Positions 27,424 through 36,977 of a DNA stretch of 64,000 nt are shown one piece after another. How positions within the stretch are numbered: position 1 is the first letter of the stretch; each line of letters opens with the position of its first letter. The notes beneath the pieces are model-generated. The model searched no databases and was not told the origin of the DNA. It saw only the letters and a program-made list of their open reading frames with translations. Source of the stretch: Tritonibacter horizontis (GTDB lineage: Bacteria; Pseudomonadota; Alphaproteobacteria; Rhodobacterales; Rhodobacteraceae). The translations under genes and the position numbers were made by a program. Where the stretch lies: positions 16,199-80,198 of the forward strand of contig NZ_LPUY01000054.1 of assembly GCF_001518015.1 (NCBI RefSeq), given 5' to 3'.

Positions 27424-28869
27424 ATGAAACGCACGCGTAACGTCAAAATCGTGGCCACGCTTGGCCCGGCGTCCGAAACATACGAGACGATCCGAGCATT
27501 GCATGAGGCCGGCGCCGATGTGTTCCGCCTGAACATGTCCCATGGCAGCCACGCCGAAATCGCTGCAAAGCACAAGATCATCCGCCAGATCGAAGCCGAG
27601 CTGGATTCCACCATCGCCATCCTGGCCGACCTTCAGGGGCCAAAGCTGCGCGTCGGCGTGTTTGCCAACGGCTCCGAAGAGCTGGTCGAGGGCGCGAAAT
27701 TCCGTCTCGACCTCGATCCCGCCGAGGGGGACGTGAACCGGGTCTGCCTGCCGCACCCGGAGATTTTTCAGGCGCTGGAGGCCAATGCGCATCTGCTGGT
27801 CAATGACGGCAAGATCCGCCTGAAGGTCGAAGACTTCGGCCCGGATTTCGCCAATTGCGTGGTGATCACCGGTGGCACGATTTCCAACCGCAAAGGCGTC
27901 AATGTGCCGGATGTGATCCTGCCGCTGGCCGCCCTGTCGGAAAAAGATCGCGCCGATCTGGAATTCGTCTGTGAACTGGGGGTCGACTGGCTGGCGCTGT
28001 CGTTTGTGCAGCGGGCCAAGGACGTGTTCGAGGCCCGTCAGCTGGCCGATGGCCGCGCAGCGGTCCTGTCGAAGATCGAAAAACCCTCCGCGGTGGAGAA
28101 TTTCGCCGAAATCCTTGACGCCTCTGATGGCATCATGGTGGCGCGTGGCGATCTTGGCGTGGAACTGCCGGTGGCCGCCGTGCCGCCGATCCAGAAACGC
28201 CTGATCCGCAAATGCCGCGCGGCGGCAAAGCCGGTGATCGTGGCGACCCAGATGCTGGAGAGCATGATCGAAAGCCCGATGCCGACCCGCGCCGAAGTGT
28301 CCGATGTGGCGACCGCCATCTATGAAGGCACCGATGCGATCATGCTGAGCGCCGAATCAGCGGCCGGCCAGTACCCGATCGAAGCGGTGCAGACCATGGA
28401 CCGGGTCGCGACCGAAGTGGAGCAGGACCCGACCTACCGCGAAATCATCTCTGCCTCGCGCCATTCCAAGGGCGACACCATCGCGGACGGGATCGTTTCC
28501 GCCGCGCGTGAAATCGCCGAAAAGACCGAGATCAAGGCGATCTGCTGCTTTACCCAATCGGGCACCACCGCGCTGTTGACGGCGCGCGAACGTCCGGGCG
28601 TTCCGATCATCGCGATGACCCACCTGCAGGGCACCGCCCGGCGTCTGGCGCTGAGCTGGGGCTGCAATTGTGTGGTCACGGCGCGGGTGGACCGGTTCAA
28701 GGGCGCGGTTGTTTCGGCGGCACGCGCGGCACGGTCGGGCGGTTTTGCCACCGAGACGGATCAGGTCGTGGTGACGGCGGGTGTGCCGTTCAACGTGCCG
28801 GGCACCACCAACATCCTGCGCATTGCGCCCTGCGACGAACGTCTGATTTACAACACCGACCCGGAATAA
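27424..28869 (+). CDS. pyk: Pyruvate kinase
   Basis: A 481-residue pyruvate kinase, converting phosphoenolpyruvate and ADP to pyruvate and ATP. Landmarks: KIVATLGPAS at the start, FRLNMSHGSH, LADLQGPKLRVG, KIEKPSAVEN (catalytic Lys region), MVARGDLGVELP (metal residues), ATQMLESMI and LSAESAAGQYP. The ATG at 27424 fits the normal N-terminus, with purine-rich gaggaagag upstream. Normal length. Confidence 0.97.
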   Translation: MKRTRNVKIVATLGPASETYETIRALHEAGADVFRLNMSHGSHAEIAAKHKIIRQIEAELDSTIAILADLQGPKLRVGVFANGSEELVEGAKFRLDLDPAEGDVNRVCLPHPEIFQALEANAHLLVNDGKIRLKVEDFGPDFANCVVITGGTISNRKGVNVPDVILPLAALSEKDRADLEFVCELGVDWLALSFVQRAKDVFEARQLADGRAAVLSKIEKPSAVENFAEILDASDGIMVARGDLGVELPVAAVPPIQKRLIRKCRAAAKPVIVATQMLESMIESPMPTRAEVSDVATAIYEGTDAIMLSAESAAGQYPIEAVQTMDRVATEVEQDPTYREIISASRHSKGDTIADGIVSAAREIAEKTEIKAICCFTQSGTTALLTARERPGVPIIAMTHLQGTARRLALSWGCNCVVTARVDRFKGAVVSAARAARSGGFATETDQVVVTAGVPFNVPGTTNILRIAPCDERLIYNTDPE

Positions 28870-28876
28870 TAGGCTG

Positions 28877-28896
28877 CCCTTACAGTTGGGTAAGGG
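28877..28896 (+). other. Short hairpin between pyk and the next small gene
   Basis: CCCTTAC pairs with GTAAGGG around a six-base loop, ten bases before the start codon at 28906. The ribosome site of that gene follows or overlaps the stem, so it might tune translation. Confidence 0.4.
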
Positions 28897-28905
28897 GGTC
28901 GCGGG

Positions 28906-29127
28906 ATGGATACGGATGCAGTCTTGGTGATCGGCCTGGTCCTGGCCTGGATTGGAATTCCGTCGTTTTTCTCGGCCTATGCAAATCGCCGCAGCCCCCT
29001 GGCTGCGGTGTTTATGCTTGTGGGGGGCGGGGCGTGTATCGTCTGGGCGGTGATGGTCCATCCTGAGGGCTACGCCGTGTCGGAGGTGCCGGATGTGTTC
29101 TTTCGGGTCATCGGCCGGCTGCTTTGA
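28906..29127 (+). CDS. Small membrane protein of unknown function
   Basis: A 73-residue protein with two hydrophobic segments (about 5-24 and 31-50) and an amphipathic C-terminal end. It follows pyk by 36 bases, with a gtcgcggg stretch before the ATG. I do not recognise a named family; small two-helix proteins in this place are common in related genomes (impression). Confidence 0.7.
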   Translation: MDTDAVLVIGLVLAWIGIPSFFSAYANRRSPLAAVFMLVGGGACIVWAVMVHPEGYAVSEVPDVFFRVIGRLL

Positions 29128-29246
29128 TGTGAAAATGGGCTTGCCCTTGGCGTGGTGCTGCCGTAAAGGGCACGTCTGATCGCGAGACCGGCCAAAGTGG
29201 CATGCCGAGTCGCGTGGGTAGCGAATCTACGAATAAGGAGACGGAA

Positions 29247-29447
29247 ATGCCCAAGATGAAGACAAAATCGAGCGCCAAGAAGCGCTTCAAGGTGACCGCG
29301 ACCGGCAAGGTCATGGCAGGCCAGGCCGGCAAACGGCACGGCATGATCAAACGTCACAAGAAATTTATCCGTGATGCCCGTGGCACCACGACCCTGTCCG
29401 CCCCCGACGCAAAGATCGTCAAGGGCTTCATGCCCTACGACCGTTAA
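29247..29447 (+). CDS. rpmI: 50S ribosomal protein L35
   Basis: A 66-residue, very basic ribosomal protein: [20 protein letters not shown], then [12 protein letters not shown]. The ATG at 29247 follows an aaggagacgg site. It lies 13 bases before rplT, the conserved L35-L20 operon; infC is not here. An in-frame ATG at 29202 is upstream but lacks support. Confidence 0.97.
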   Translation: MPKMKTKSSAKKRFKVTATGKVMAGQAGKRHGMIKRHKKFIRDARGTTTLSAPDAKIVKGFMPYDR

Positions 29448-29460
29448 GAGGAGATAAGAT

Positions 29461-29826
29461 ATGTCCCGCGTAAAAGGTGGTACCGTCACTCACGCCCGTC
29501 ACAAGAAGGTTATCAAGGCAGCCAAAGGTTATTATGGCCGCCGCAAGAGCACCTTTAAAGTCGCCCGTCAGGCCGTCGACAAGGCGAACCAGTATGCAAC
29601 CCGTGACCGGAAGAATCGCAAGCGGAACTTCCGTGCCCTGTGGATCCAGCGGATCAACGCCGCCGTCCGCAGCCACGACGAAGCCCTGACCTACTCCCGC
29701 TTCATCAACGGCCTGACCCTGGCCGGTATCGAAGTGGACCGGAAGGTTCTGGCCGACCTCGCCGTGCACGAGCCCGAAGCCTTTGGTGCCATCGTGCGCC
29801 AGGCCCAGGACGCGCTGGCCGCCTGA
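29461..29826 (+). CDS. rplT: 50S ribosomal protein L20
   Basis: A 121-residue basic protein: [33 protein letters not shown] and [20 protein letters not shown] are the standard L20 sequence. It binds 23S rRNA early in 50S assembly. Ribosome site aagaggagat. Followed by an intrinsic terminator. Confidence 0.98.
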   Translation: MSRVKGGTVTHARHKKVIKAAKGYYGRRKSTFKVARQAVDKANQYATRDRKNRKRNFRALWIQRINAAVRSHDEALTYSRFINGLTLAGIEVDRKVLADLAVHEPEAFGAIVRQAQDALAA

Positions 29827-29851
29827 TTTCAGGTGCAGCCAAGCTGATTTG

Positions 29852-29880
29852 ACCCGCCGGAGCGATCCGGCGGGTTTTTT
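29852..29880 (+). terminator. Intrinsic terminator after rplT
   Basis: ACCCGCCGG pairs perfectly with CCGGCGGGT around a six-base loop and is followed by a T-run. Confidence 0.92.
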
Positions 29881-29904
29881 GTTGTTCGGAACGCGTTGGT
29901 CGGT

Positions 29905-30927
29905 CTACTGCGGTTCGTCCGCCTGCGGGGCAATGCCACGGCGCAGAAGCGAGACCAGAAACAGGCCGCCAATCGGCCAGAGCGCCCAGAAATAGCCGCT
30001 CCAGCTGAACATATTGACCAGAAACAGAAAGCCGCCGATGATCCAAAACCGCAGGGGCAGGGAGAGGAAGGCGTTCCGGTCGAACATCCGTGGCCCCTCG
30101 CGCAGCAGAAACAGCATCACCAGCACCAGAATCGGCCAATGGGCCCAGATGCCACGTCCGGTGACGATGTCGAGCAGAAAGAGCCCCGCCGCCGCGCCTG
30201 CGATCATCTTGCTTGGTTTTTCACAACGTCTGAACCGGGCCTTGTAGCCTTTGAGGTCGAATCCGTCCTGCTGCTGGTCCCCGTCGGCCATGTCGTCGCC
30301 AGCGGGGGCGCGAAAGTCGCGCTGCGGCGCATCGGCAAACGGGTCCGGATCCAGCCAGACCCGCGCGCTCTGGCTGGGATCCGCGGGGCGTTTACGCTCT
30401 GCCGGGCGGCTGGGACGGGGGGCGCCCAGCGACACGCGATAGACCGCCACATCCTCGGCCAGGTTGCGGGGCCGCCGGTCGCCGAGGTATTCAAAGCCGA
30501 TGGTCAGTTTGTTTTTCACATGGTCATAGACCTGCTGAGAGATCAGCACGCCGCCGGGTTCCGCCATGGTTTGCAGGCGCGCCGCCAGATTGACGCCCTC
30601 GCCGATCAGGTCCGGCCCGTCGCAGATCACGTCGCCAAGATGCACGCCGATGCGAAAGGACAGCGCCGCGTCCCGTGCCGCCAGTTCCTGCTGCACTTCG
30701 ATGGCGCATTGCACCGCTTCGACGACCGAGGGGAAATCCGCGATCAGCCCGTCGCCAGCGGTATTGGCGACCCGGCCGCCGTGATGGGTGATCAGTTTGA
30801 AAAACACATCCCGCGCCGCCTGAAGCTCGGTAAAGGTGCCGACCTCATCCGCCGTCATCGCCGCGCTGAACTGCTCCGCATCGGCGGCCAGAATGGTGGT
30901 CAGTTTGCGGGTAATGCGGTCACTCAT
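29905..30927 (-). CDS. Class III adenylate/guanylate cyclase with C-terminal membrane domain
   Basis: A 340-residue protein. Residues 1-165 are a class III cyclase domain: metal Asp in ILAADAEQFS (D16), second metal Asp in NTAGDGLIADF (D59), GVHLGDVI, and the transition-state Asn-Arg pair in GVNLAARL. A linker rich in charged residues follows (about 170-235), then two to three hydrophobic segments (about 243-318). This order, soluble cyclase first and membrane part last, is opposite to most membrane cyclases. Likely makes cAMP; sensing may occur through the membrane end. Convergent with rplT, divergent from pheS. Confidence 0.85.
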   Translation of the reverse strand: MSDRITRKLTTILAADAEQFSAAMTADEVGTFTELQAARDVFFKLITHHGGRVANTAGDGLIADFPSVVEAVQCAIEVQQELAARDAALSFRIGVHLGDVICDGPDLIGEGVNLAARLQTMAEPGGVLISQQVYDHVKNKLTIGFEYLGDRRPRNLAEDVAVYRVSLGAPRPSRPAERKRPADPSQSARVWLDPDPFADAPQRDFRAPAGDDMADGDQQQDGFDLKGYKARFRRCEKPSKMIAGAAAGLFLLDIVTGRGIWAHWPILVLVMLFLLREGPRMFDRNAFLSLPLRFWIIGGFLFLVNMFSWSGYFWALWPIGGLFLVSLLRRGIAPQADEPQ

Positions 30928-31160
30928 AAAATCAAGCCCAAGCTAGGATCTGGCCCTAAAGTGGGCCTTTGTCGGCGCGCATGCAAGAGGCATGGCGCCT
31001 TGTCGTTGACCCTGCGGCAATTCCGCCCTGTCCTGAGGGCGGCGCGGGCGTGGGCCTGACGCGACAACCGCGCGGCATCTGGGCGCAAGCGCCGCGCAGG
31101 TGCTTGCTTTCGTCGGCTCGTGTGGTAGCAGGTCCACAAAGCGAGACGTGAGGGGCCGTC

Positions 31161-32234
31161 ATGGACGATCTTAAAGCAAAATATCTGACGCAGATCGCCG
31201 AGGCCGGCGATGAGAACGCGTTGGAAGCGGTGCGACTGGCCGCCGTTGGCAAAAAGGGCGAAGTCGCGCTCAAGATGCGCGAACTGGGCAAGATGAGCGC
31301 CGAGGAACGCCAGGTGGCCGGTCCCGCGCTCAATGCGCTCAAGGATGAGATCAACTCCGCGCTGGCAGCGAAAAAGGCCGCGCTGGGCGATGCCGCACTG
31401 GATGAACGCCTGCGCACGGAATGGCTCGATGTGACTCTGCCGACGCGGCCGCGTCGCCAGGGCAGCCTGCATCCCGTGAGCCAGGCCACCGAAGAGCTGA
31501 CCGCGATCTTTGCCGAGATGGGGTTTTCGGTGGCCGAAGGGCCGCGGATCGACACCGATTGGTACAACTTTGACGCCCTGAACATCCCCGGCCATCACCC
31601 TGCCCGCGCCGAGATGGACACCTTTTATATGCACCGTGCGGAGGGCGACGACCGCCCGCCCCATGTGCTGCGCACCCATACGTCGCCGGTGCAGATCCGG
31701 TCGATGGAAAAGATGGGCGCGCCCCTGCGCATCATCTGTCCCGGTGGCGTCTACCGGGCCGACTATGACCAGACCCACACGCCGATGTTCCATCAGGTCG
31801 AAGGACTGGCGCTGGATGAAAACATCTCGATGGCGAACCTGAAATGGGTGCTGGAGGAATTTGTCAAATCCTTCTTCGAGGTGGACAGTGTCGAGCTGCG
31901 CTTCCGCGCATCCCATTTCCCCTTCACCGAACCTTCGGCCGAGGTAGACATTCGCTGCAGCTGGGACAATGGCCAGCTGAAGATCGGCGAAGGCGACGAC
32001 TGGATGGAGATCCTCGGTTCCGGCATGGTGCACCCCAAGGTGATTGCCGCTGGGGGCATCGACCCCGACAAATACCAGGGCTTTGCCTTTGGCATGGGGA
32101 TCGACCGGATCGCGATGCTGAAATACGGCATCCCCGACCTGCGTGCGTTTTTTGACAGCGACCTGCGCTGGCTGCGCCACTACGGGTTCAGCTGCCTCGA
32201 TGTGCCGACTCTGCATGGCGGGCTGAGCCGCTAA
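31161..32234 (+). CDS. pheS: Phenylalanine-tRNA ligase alpha subunit
   Basis: A 357-residue PheS. Class II synthetase motifs are seen: [49 protein letters not shown] (motif 2) and the C-terminal [18 protein letters not shown] (motif 3). The N-terminal coiled-coil binds tRNA with PheT. No leader peptide or phenylalanine attenuator is evident in the 233 bases upstream. Unlike the usual adjacent pheST, it is followed by a terminator and a small gene. Confidence 0.97.
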   Translation: MDDLKAKYLTQIAEAGDENALEAVRLAAVGKKGEVALKMRELGKMSAEERQVAGPALNALKDEINSALAAKKAALGDAALDERLRTEWLDVTLPTRPRRQGSLHPVSQATEELTAIFAEMGFSVAEGPRIDTDWYNFDALNIPGHHPARAEMDTFYMHRAEGDDRPPHVLRTHTSPVQIRSMEKMGAPLRIICPGGVYRADYDQTHTPMFHQVEGLALDENISMANLKWVLEEFVKSFFEVDSVELRFRASHFPFTEPSAEVDIRCSWDNGQLKIGEGDDWMEILGSGMVHPKVIAAGGIDPDKYQGFAFGMGIDRIAMLKYGIPDLRAFFDSDLRWLRHYGFSCLDVPTLHGGLSR

Positions 32235-32258
32235 GCGATTGCTGGCGATGTTTTAAAG

Positions 32259-32292
32259 AGCGCGGTCCACTGTTGCGGTGGGCCGCGCTTTT
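32259..32292 (+). terminator. Intrinsic terminator after pheS
   Basis: A 12-bp stem (AGCGCGGTCCAC with GTGGGCCGCGCT, one G-U) around a seven-base loop is followed by four T. It would separate pheS from pheT transcription. Confidence 0.75.
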
Positions 32293-32387
32293 GCATCTGC
32301 CGGTTCTGTTGTGGGCCATCGCGGGCTTGTCTTTCGGCGCGGCGCCACTAGCCTCTGCGCGGCAACTGCCCGTAGCCGGAGGATGAA

Positions 32388-32666
32388 ATGCTGTTTGACC
32401 GCGACCACCAACACGGCAGCGCCGCCAAGCGCCGCAACTATGCCCGCTTCGAGATCGCCTATACGTTTGTGGATTTCGGGGCCGCGCTTTGCTTTGTGCT
32501 CGGGTCGGTGTTTTTCTTCTTCGACAGCCTGATGACGGCGGGAACATGGTTGTTTCTGATCGGGTCCATCCTGTTTGCGGCCAAGCCGACGATCCGGCTG
32601 ACCCGGGACATCAAACTGGCCGCCATGGGCGAGGATGAGGCGCTGGCCGACCGCTTTGACCGCTGA
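32388..32666 (+). CDS. YrhK-domain small membrane protein
   Basis: A 92-residue protein resembling YrhK-domain proteins: NYARFEIAYTFVDFGAALCF, then a second hydrophobic segment GTWLFLIGSILFAAKPTIRL. Two membrane helices, charged C-terminus, function unknown. It lies between pheS and pheT on the same strand with a ggagg ribosome site. Confidence 0.8.
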   Translation: MLFDRDHQHGSAAKRRNYARFEIAYTFVDFGAALCFVLGSVFFFFDSLMTAGTWLFLIGSILFAAKPTIRLTRDIKLAAMGEDEALADRFDR

Positions 32667-32805
32667 GCTCGCACCGGCAGGGCGGCATTCCTGTCGCACC
32701 CGGCCTGTCGCCCGCGCCCCGAGGCGTGCCAAGGCTTGAACCCCGGGGAAATCTTTGCCATTGCCTTTGGCAAACCTGATGATTTTGCCAAGGGGTCTCC
32801 GACCG

Positions 32806-35202
32806 ATGAAATTCACGCTTTCCTGGCTCAAGGACCACCTCGACACCGACGCTTCGGTGGCCGAGATCACCGAGACCCTGACCGACCTCGGGCTGGAGGT
32901 CGAGGAGGTCGTGAACCCGGCCGATGCGCTGTCCGCCTTTACCCTGGCCAAGGTGGTCGGTGCCGAGCAACACCCTGATGCGGACCGGTTGCGGGTCTGC
33001 CGGGTGATGACGGATGAGGGCGAAAAACAGATCGTCTGCGGCGCGCCCAACGCCCGCGAAGGCATCACCGTGGTGCTGTGCAAACCGGGCGATTACGTGC
33101 CGGGGCTGGATTTCACCCTGTCGGTGGGCAAGATCCGTGGTGTCGAAAGCCACGGCATGATGGCCTCCTGGAAAGAACTGACGCTGGGCGAAGATCACGA
33201 TGGCATCGTGGAGCTGCCCTCGGGCGAGGTGGGGGACAAGCTGGTGGACTGGCTGGCCGAGAATGATCCGGCCAAGGTCGATCCCGTGATCGAGATCGCC
33301 ATCACCCCGAACCGACCCGACGCGCTGGGGGTCCATGGCATCGCCCGCGATCTGGCGGCGCGGGGGCTGGGCACGCTGAAGGTCACCGATTACACGCCGG
33401 TCGAGGGGCAGTTTGCCAGCCCGATCAAGGTCACGATCGACGACGATACCCTTGATGGCTGTCCGCTGTTTACCGGGCGTCTGATCCGGGGTGTGACCAA
33501 TGGCCCCAGCCCCAAATGGCTGCAGGACCGTCTGACCGCCATCGGCCTGCGTCCGATTTCGGCCCTGGTGGATATCACCAACTTCTTCACCTTTGATCAG
33601 AACCGGCCCTTGCATGTCTTTGACGCTGCAAAGGTCGCGGGCAACCTGCGCATCCACCGCGCCGTCGGTGGCGAGGAGCTGCTGGCGCTGGACGAAAAGA
33701 CCTATACGTTCCAGCCGGGCATGATGATGATTTCGGACGACAACGGCTGCGAAAGCGTCGCGGGCATCATGGGCGGCGAGGAGACGGGCTGCACCGAGGA
33801 CACCGTCGATGTCTTCCTCGAAAGCGCCTTTTGGGACCATATCCAGATCGCCACGACGGGCCGCGCCCTGAAGATCAACTCTGATGCGCGGTACCGTTTC
33901 GAGCGGGGCGTCGACCCGGAATACACCTTTGAGGGGTTGGAACGGGCGACCCAGATGATTCTGGACCTTTGCGGCGGCGAGCCGTCAGAAGTTGTCAGCG
34001 CGGGCGACGTGCCGGATCACGCGCGAACCTATCGGCTGAATGCGGAACGGGTGTCGTCGCTGGTGGGCATGGAAATCCCCGAAAGCGAGCAGCGCCAGAC
34101 CCTGACCCGTCTTGGCTTCCGTCTGGAAGGCAACCTGGCGCATGTGCCGAGCTGGCGTCCCGATGTGCAGGGCGAGGCGGATCTGGTCGAGGAAGTGGCG
34201 CGGATCGCGTCGCTGACCAAGCTGGAAGGCAAGCCGCTGCCGCGCCTGACGACCGGCGTCCCGGCCCCGGTGATGACCCCGCAGCAACGCCGCCTGCAAC
34301 TGGCGCGCCGGACCTGCGCGGCGCTCGGCTACAACGAGGTGGTGAGCTACACCTTTATCGACAAGGCGGCGGCGGCCCTGTTTGGCGGTGGCACGGATGC
34401 GACCATGCTGGCCAACCCGATTTCGTCGGAAATGTCCCATATGCGCCCGGATCTGCTGCCGGGGCTGCTGCAGGCCGCGGCCCGCAATCAGGCCCGTGGC
34501 ATCGCGGATCTGGCGCTGTTCGAGGTCGGTCCCGCCTTTACCGGCGGCGAGCCGGGCGAGGAGCGGATCCAGATTTCGGGTCTGATGGTGAACCGGGACG
34601 GCCCCAAGGACGTGTATGGCGCCTCGCGGGTGATGGATGCCTATGACGCCAAGGCCGATGCCGAGGCGGTGCTTGCCGCGATGGGCGCGCCGGCCAAGGT
34701 GCAGGTGCTGCGCGAGGGCGATGTCTGGTGGCATCCCGGACGCCACGGGCGGATCTGCCTGGGCCCGAAGAAAACGCTTGGCGTGTTCGGCGAATTGCAC
34801 CCCAAGGTGCTGAATGCGCTGGGCCTCAAGGGGTCTGCCGTGGCCTTCACCCTCTATCCCGAAGAAATCCCGCTGCCGCGCAAATCCGGCGCCACCCGCC
34901 CCGCCATGGTGATGAGCGATCTGCAGGCGGTCGAGCGTGACTTTGCCTTTGTGGTCGATGCCGAGGTCGAGGCGCTGACCCTGGTCAATGCCGCTGCCGG
35001 CGCCGACAAGGCGCTGATCGAGGACGTTCGGGTCTTTGATGAATTCATCGGCGGCAGCCTGGGCGAGGGGCAGAAATCGCTGGCGATCGCGGTGCGTCTG
35101 CAGCCCACCACCAAGACTCTGACCGAAAAAGACATCGAAGCGGTGAGCGAGAAAATCGTCGCCAAGGTGACCAAGGCGACCGGCGGCACGCTGCGCGGCT
35201 AA
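32806..35202 (+). CDS. pheT: Phenylalanine-tRNA ligase beta subunit
   Basis: A 798-residue PheT: MKFTLSWLKDHLDTDASV at the N-terminus, the EMAP/OB-like tRNA-binding domain (about 40-150, CGAPNAREG), B3/B4 editing domain (LVDITNFFTFDQNRPLHVFD), B5 and the C-terminal ferredoxin-fold anticodon domain (DFAFVVDAEVEALTLVN). Forms the alpha2-beta2 synthetase with PheS. The ATG at 32806 gives the family N-terminus; 17 extra upstream residues in frame are not typical. Confidence 0.97.
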   Translation: MKFTLSWLKDHLDTDASVAEITETLTDLGLEVEEVVNPADALSAFTLAKVVGAEQHPDADRLRVCRVMTDEGEKQIVCGAPNAREGITVVLCKPGDYVPGLDFTLSVGKIRGVESHGMMASWKELTLGEDHDGIVELPSGEVGDKLVDWLAENDPAKVDPVIEIAITPNRPDALGVHGIARDLAARGLGTLKVTDYTPVEGQFASPIKVTIDDDTLDGCPLFTGRLIRGVTNGPSPKWLQDRLTAIGLRPISALVDITNFFTFDQNRPLHVFDAAKVAGNLRIHRAVGGEELLALDEKTYTFQPGMMMISDDNGCESVAGIMGGEETGCTEDTVDVFLESAFWDHIQIATTGRALKINSDARYRFERGVDPEYTFEGLERATQMILDLCGGEPSEVVSAGDVPDHARTYRLNAERVSSLVGMEIPESEQRQTLTRLGFRLEGNLAHVPSWRPDVQGEADLVEEVARIASLTKLEGKPLPRLTTGVPAPVMTPQQRRLQLARRTCAALGYNEVVSYTFIDKAAAALFGGGTDATMLANPISSEMSHMRPDLLPGLLQAAARNQARGIADLALFEVGPAFTGGEPGEERIQISGLMVNRDGPKDVYGASRVMDAYDAKADAEAVLAAMGAPAKVQVLREGDVWWHPGRHGRICLGPKKTLGVFGELHPKVLNALGLKGSAVAFTLYPEEIPLPRKSGATRPAMVMSDLQAVERDFAFVVDAEVEALTLVNAAAGADKALIEDVRVFDEFIGGSLGEGQKSLAIAVRLQPTTKTLTEKDIEAVSEKIVAKVTKATGGTLRG

Positions 35203-35229
35203 AGGCCTGATAATATGACTGAAAACAGG

Positions 35230-35258
35230 CGCGTCCCGATCTCGGGGCGCGTCTTTTT
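35230..35258 (+). terminator. Intrinsic terminator after pheT
   Basis: CGCGTCCCGA pairs with TCGGGGCGCG (one G-U) around a tight two-base loop, then TCTTTTT. Confidence 0.8.
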
Positions 35259-35269
35259 GCATGCGGCGG

Positions 35270-36160
35270 TCACTCCGGGGTGCTGAGCACCTCTGCCAGC
35301 AGATCGAACACCAGCCGGATCTTGCGGCTGGTGTGCAGTTCACGGTGGCTGGTCAGCCAGAAGGGAAAGCGGATGGTCTCGACCCAGGGCATCACCCGCT
35401 CGACCCCTTTGGTCTGCTGCGCCGCCCCGTCGTACATCGGCGAGATTCCAAACCCGCTGCGTACCAGCTCCCAGGCGACCAGACCGTTGCTGGAATTGAT
35501 CGAGAATTGCGCGGGCGAAAGGGTCACGCCGTGGTGCGCCGCATGGGCGATCATCTCGGCATTGTTGCCAAAGCCGACAAAGTCATGGGACGCCAGATCC
35601 TGCTGCGACTGCGGACGCCCGCGCCGGTCAAGATAGCTGGTCGCGGCGTAGAAATGGGCGGTGCCTTCCCGCACCAGTCGGGCAATCAGCTCGGGCTGGT
35701 CGGGGCGGACATGGCGGATGGCGATATCCGCCTCGCGTTTCATCAGGTCGCGGATGTCATTGGTGGCAACAACGTCGATTTCCAGTTTCGGCGCCATCTG
35801 GCGCAGCCGGTGCAGAACGGGTGGCAGCATGAAGGACGACAGCAGCTCGCTGGCGGTGATGCTGACCCGGCCCTCGATCCGGTTGGCCTGCCCGGTGGCC
35901 GAGAGGGACAGCGCGGTGGCGGCCGCCCCCATCTGGCGGCTATGGGCCAGCAGTTCGTGCCCGGCCTGGGTCAGGGCCAGCGCCCGGCCCGGACGTTCAA
36001 ACAGCATCACCCCAAGCGCCTGTTCCAGCGCGGCCACCTGACGGGACAGGGTGGGCTGGGTCAACCCAAGCCGCCGGGCCGCAGCGGACAGAGAGCCTTC
36101 CTCCGCTGTGGTGAGAAAGGCACGGATGTGGTTCCAATCGGGTGAGCGCGTCAAATCCAT
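35270..36160 (-). CDS. LysR-family transcriptional regulator
   Basis: A 296-residue regulator with N-terminal helix-turn-helix (NHIRAFLTTAEEGSLSAAAR, then LGLTQPTLSRQVAALE) and a substrate-binding-type effector domain. It is divergent from a methyltransferase gene 88 bases away, its probable target. A perfect 14-bp AT-rich palindrome overlaps its own start codon, suggesting autoregulation. The ligand is unknown. Confidence 0.9.
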   Translation of the reverse strand: MDLTRSPDWNHIRAFLTTAEEGSLSAAARRLGLTQPTLSRQVAALEQALGVMLFERPGRALALTQAGHELLAHSRQMGAAATALSLSATGQANRIEGRVSITASELLSSFMLPPVLHRLRQMAPKLEIDVVATNDIRDLMKREADIAIRHVRPDQPELIARLVREGTAHFYAATSYLDRRGRPQSQQDLASHDFVGFGNNAEMIAHAAHHGVTLSPAQFSINSSNGLVAWELVRSGFGISPMYDGAAQQTKGVERVMPWVETIRFPFWLTSHRELHTSRKIRLVFDLLAEVLSTPE

Positions 36161-36172
36161 ACATATATGTAT
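36159..36172. promoter_or_regulatory. ATACATATATGTAT palindrome at the LysR start
   Basis: A perfect 14-bp palindrome, entirely out of character with the GC-rich surroundings, overlaps the start codon of the LysR gene and lies 76 bases upstream of the divergent methyltransferase gene. A regulator binding site is likely; it could also include promoter elements. Confidence 0.55.
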
Positions 36173-36248
36173 AAGTAACCTGCGAAATTAGGCAATTCTT
36201 CTGGTAATCCTGCATGTGTAGGTTGACCGCAGCCAAAGGAGAGACCCC

Positions 36249-36884
36249 ATGCCTGCCGATGCCCTGTTCTGGGACAAGATTGCCGAAAAATATTCCTGCA
36301 GCCCGATTTCGGATATGGCGGCCTATGACCGGACGCTGGAGCGGGTCACGCATTATTTGCGGCCCGACCACCGGGTGTTGGAGCTGGGTTGCGGCACCGG
36401 GACCACAGCGGTGAAACTGGCGCCCCATGTGGCGGATATGATCGCCACGGATGTGTCGCAGAAGATGGTCGATATCGGCATCGGGCGGGCGCGGGAGGCG
36501 GGGGTCGGCAACCTGCGCTTTGCGGTGGCGCAGCCGGGCACCGCGCCGGAGGGGCCGTTTGACGTGGTGACTGGCTTCAATCTGTTTCACTTGCTGGCGG
36601 ATCAGGACCAGATCCTGGAGGCGGTGCGGCAGCGGCTGAAGCCGGGTGGCATGTTCATTTCCAAAACGCCCTGCCTCTCGGATACGCGCAGCGCCGTCAA
36701 ACGGCTGGCGATCCGGCTTGCGTTGCCGGTGATGCAACGCCTGGGCAAGGCGCCGTCGGTGGTGCAGTTCATGACGGTCGCGGCGTGGCAACGCCAGATC
36801 GAGGCCGCCGGGTTCGAGATCGTCGAGACGGGCAGCTATCCCGACGACATCCCGAACCGGTTTGTGGTGGCCCGCCGCTGCTGA
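36249..36884 (+). CDS. Class I SAM-dependent methyltransferase
   Basis: A 211-residue methyltransferase with motif I LELGCGTGTTAVKLAP, acidic loop ATDVSQKMVDI and the post-motif GGMFISKTPC. The substrate is unknown; the closest overall look is of small-molecule methyltransferases of the UbiE/Coq5-like class. aaaggagagacc site before the ATG. Divergent from and probably controlled by the LysR gene. Confidence 0.85.
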   Translation: MPADALFWDKIAEKYSCSPISDMAAYDRTLERVTHYLRPDHRVLELGCGTGTTAVKLAPHVADMIATDVSQKMVDIGIGRAREAGVGNLRFAVAQPGTAPEGPFDVVTGFNLFHLLADQDQILEAVRQRLKPGGMFISKTPCLSDTRSAVKRLAIRLALPVMQRLGKAPSVVQFMTVAAWQRQIEAAGFEIVETGSYPDDIPNRFVVARRC

Positions 36885-36977
36885 GGGCGCGGGGCGGGTT
36901 GGCGCAGGCGGTCCGGTCGGTTAGGTCTGGGGCAAACCCATGCCCCACAGGGGGCGCTTGTGACAGGAGACAGCCCC

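Noticed and set aside
30928..31160. Phenylalanine attenuator or T-box-like leader upstream of pheS
   Set aside because: I find no leader peptide with Phe codons and no hairpin followed by a T-run.
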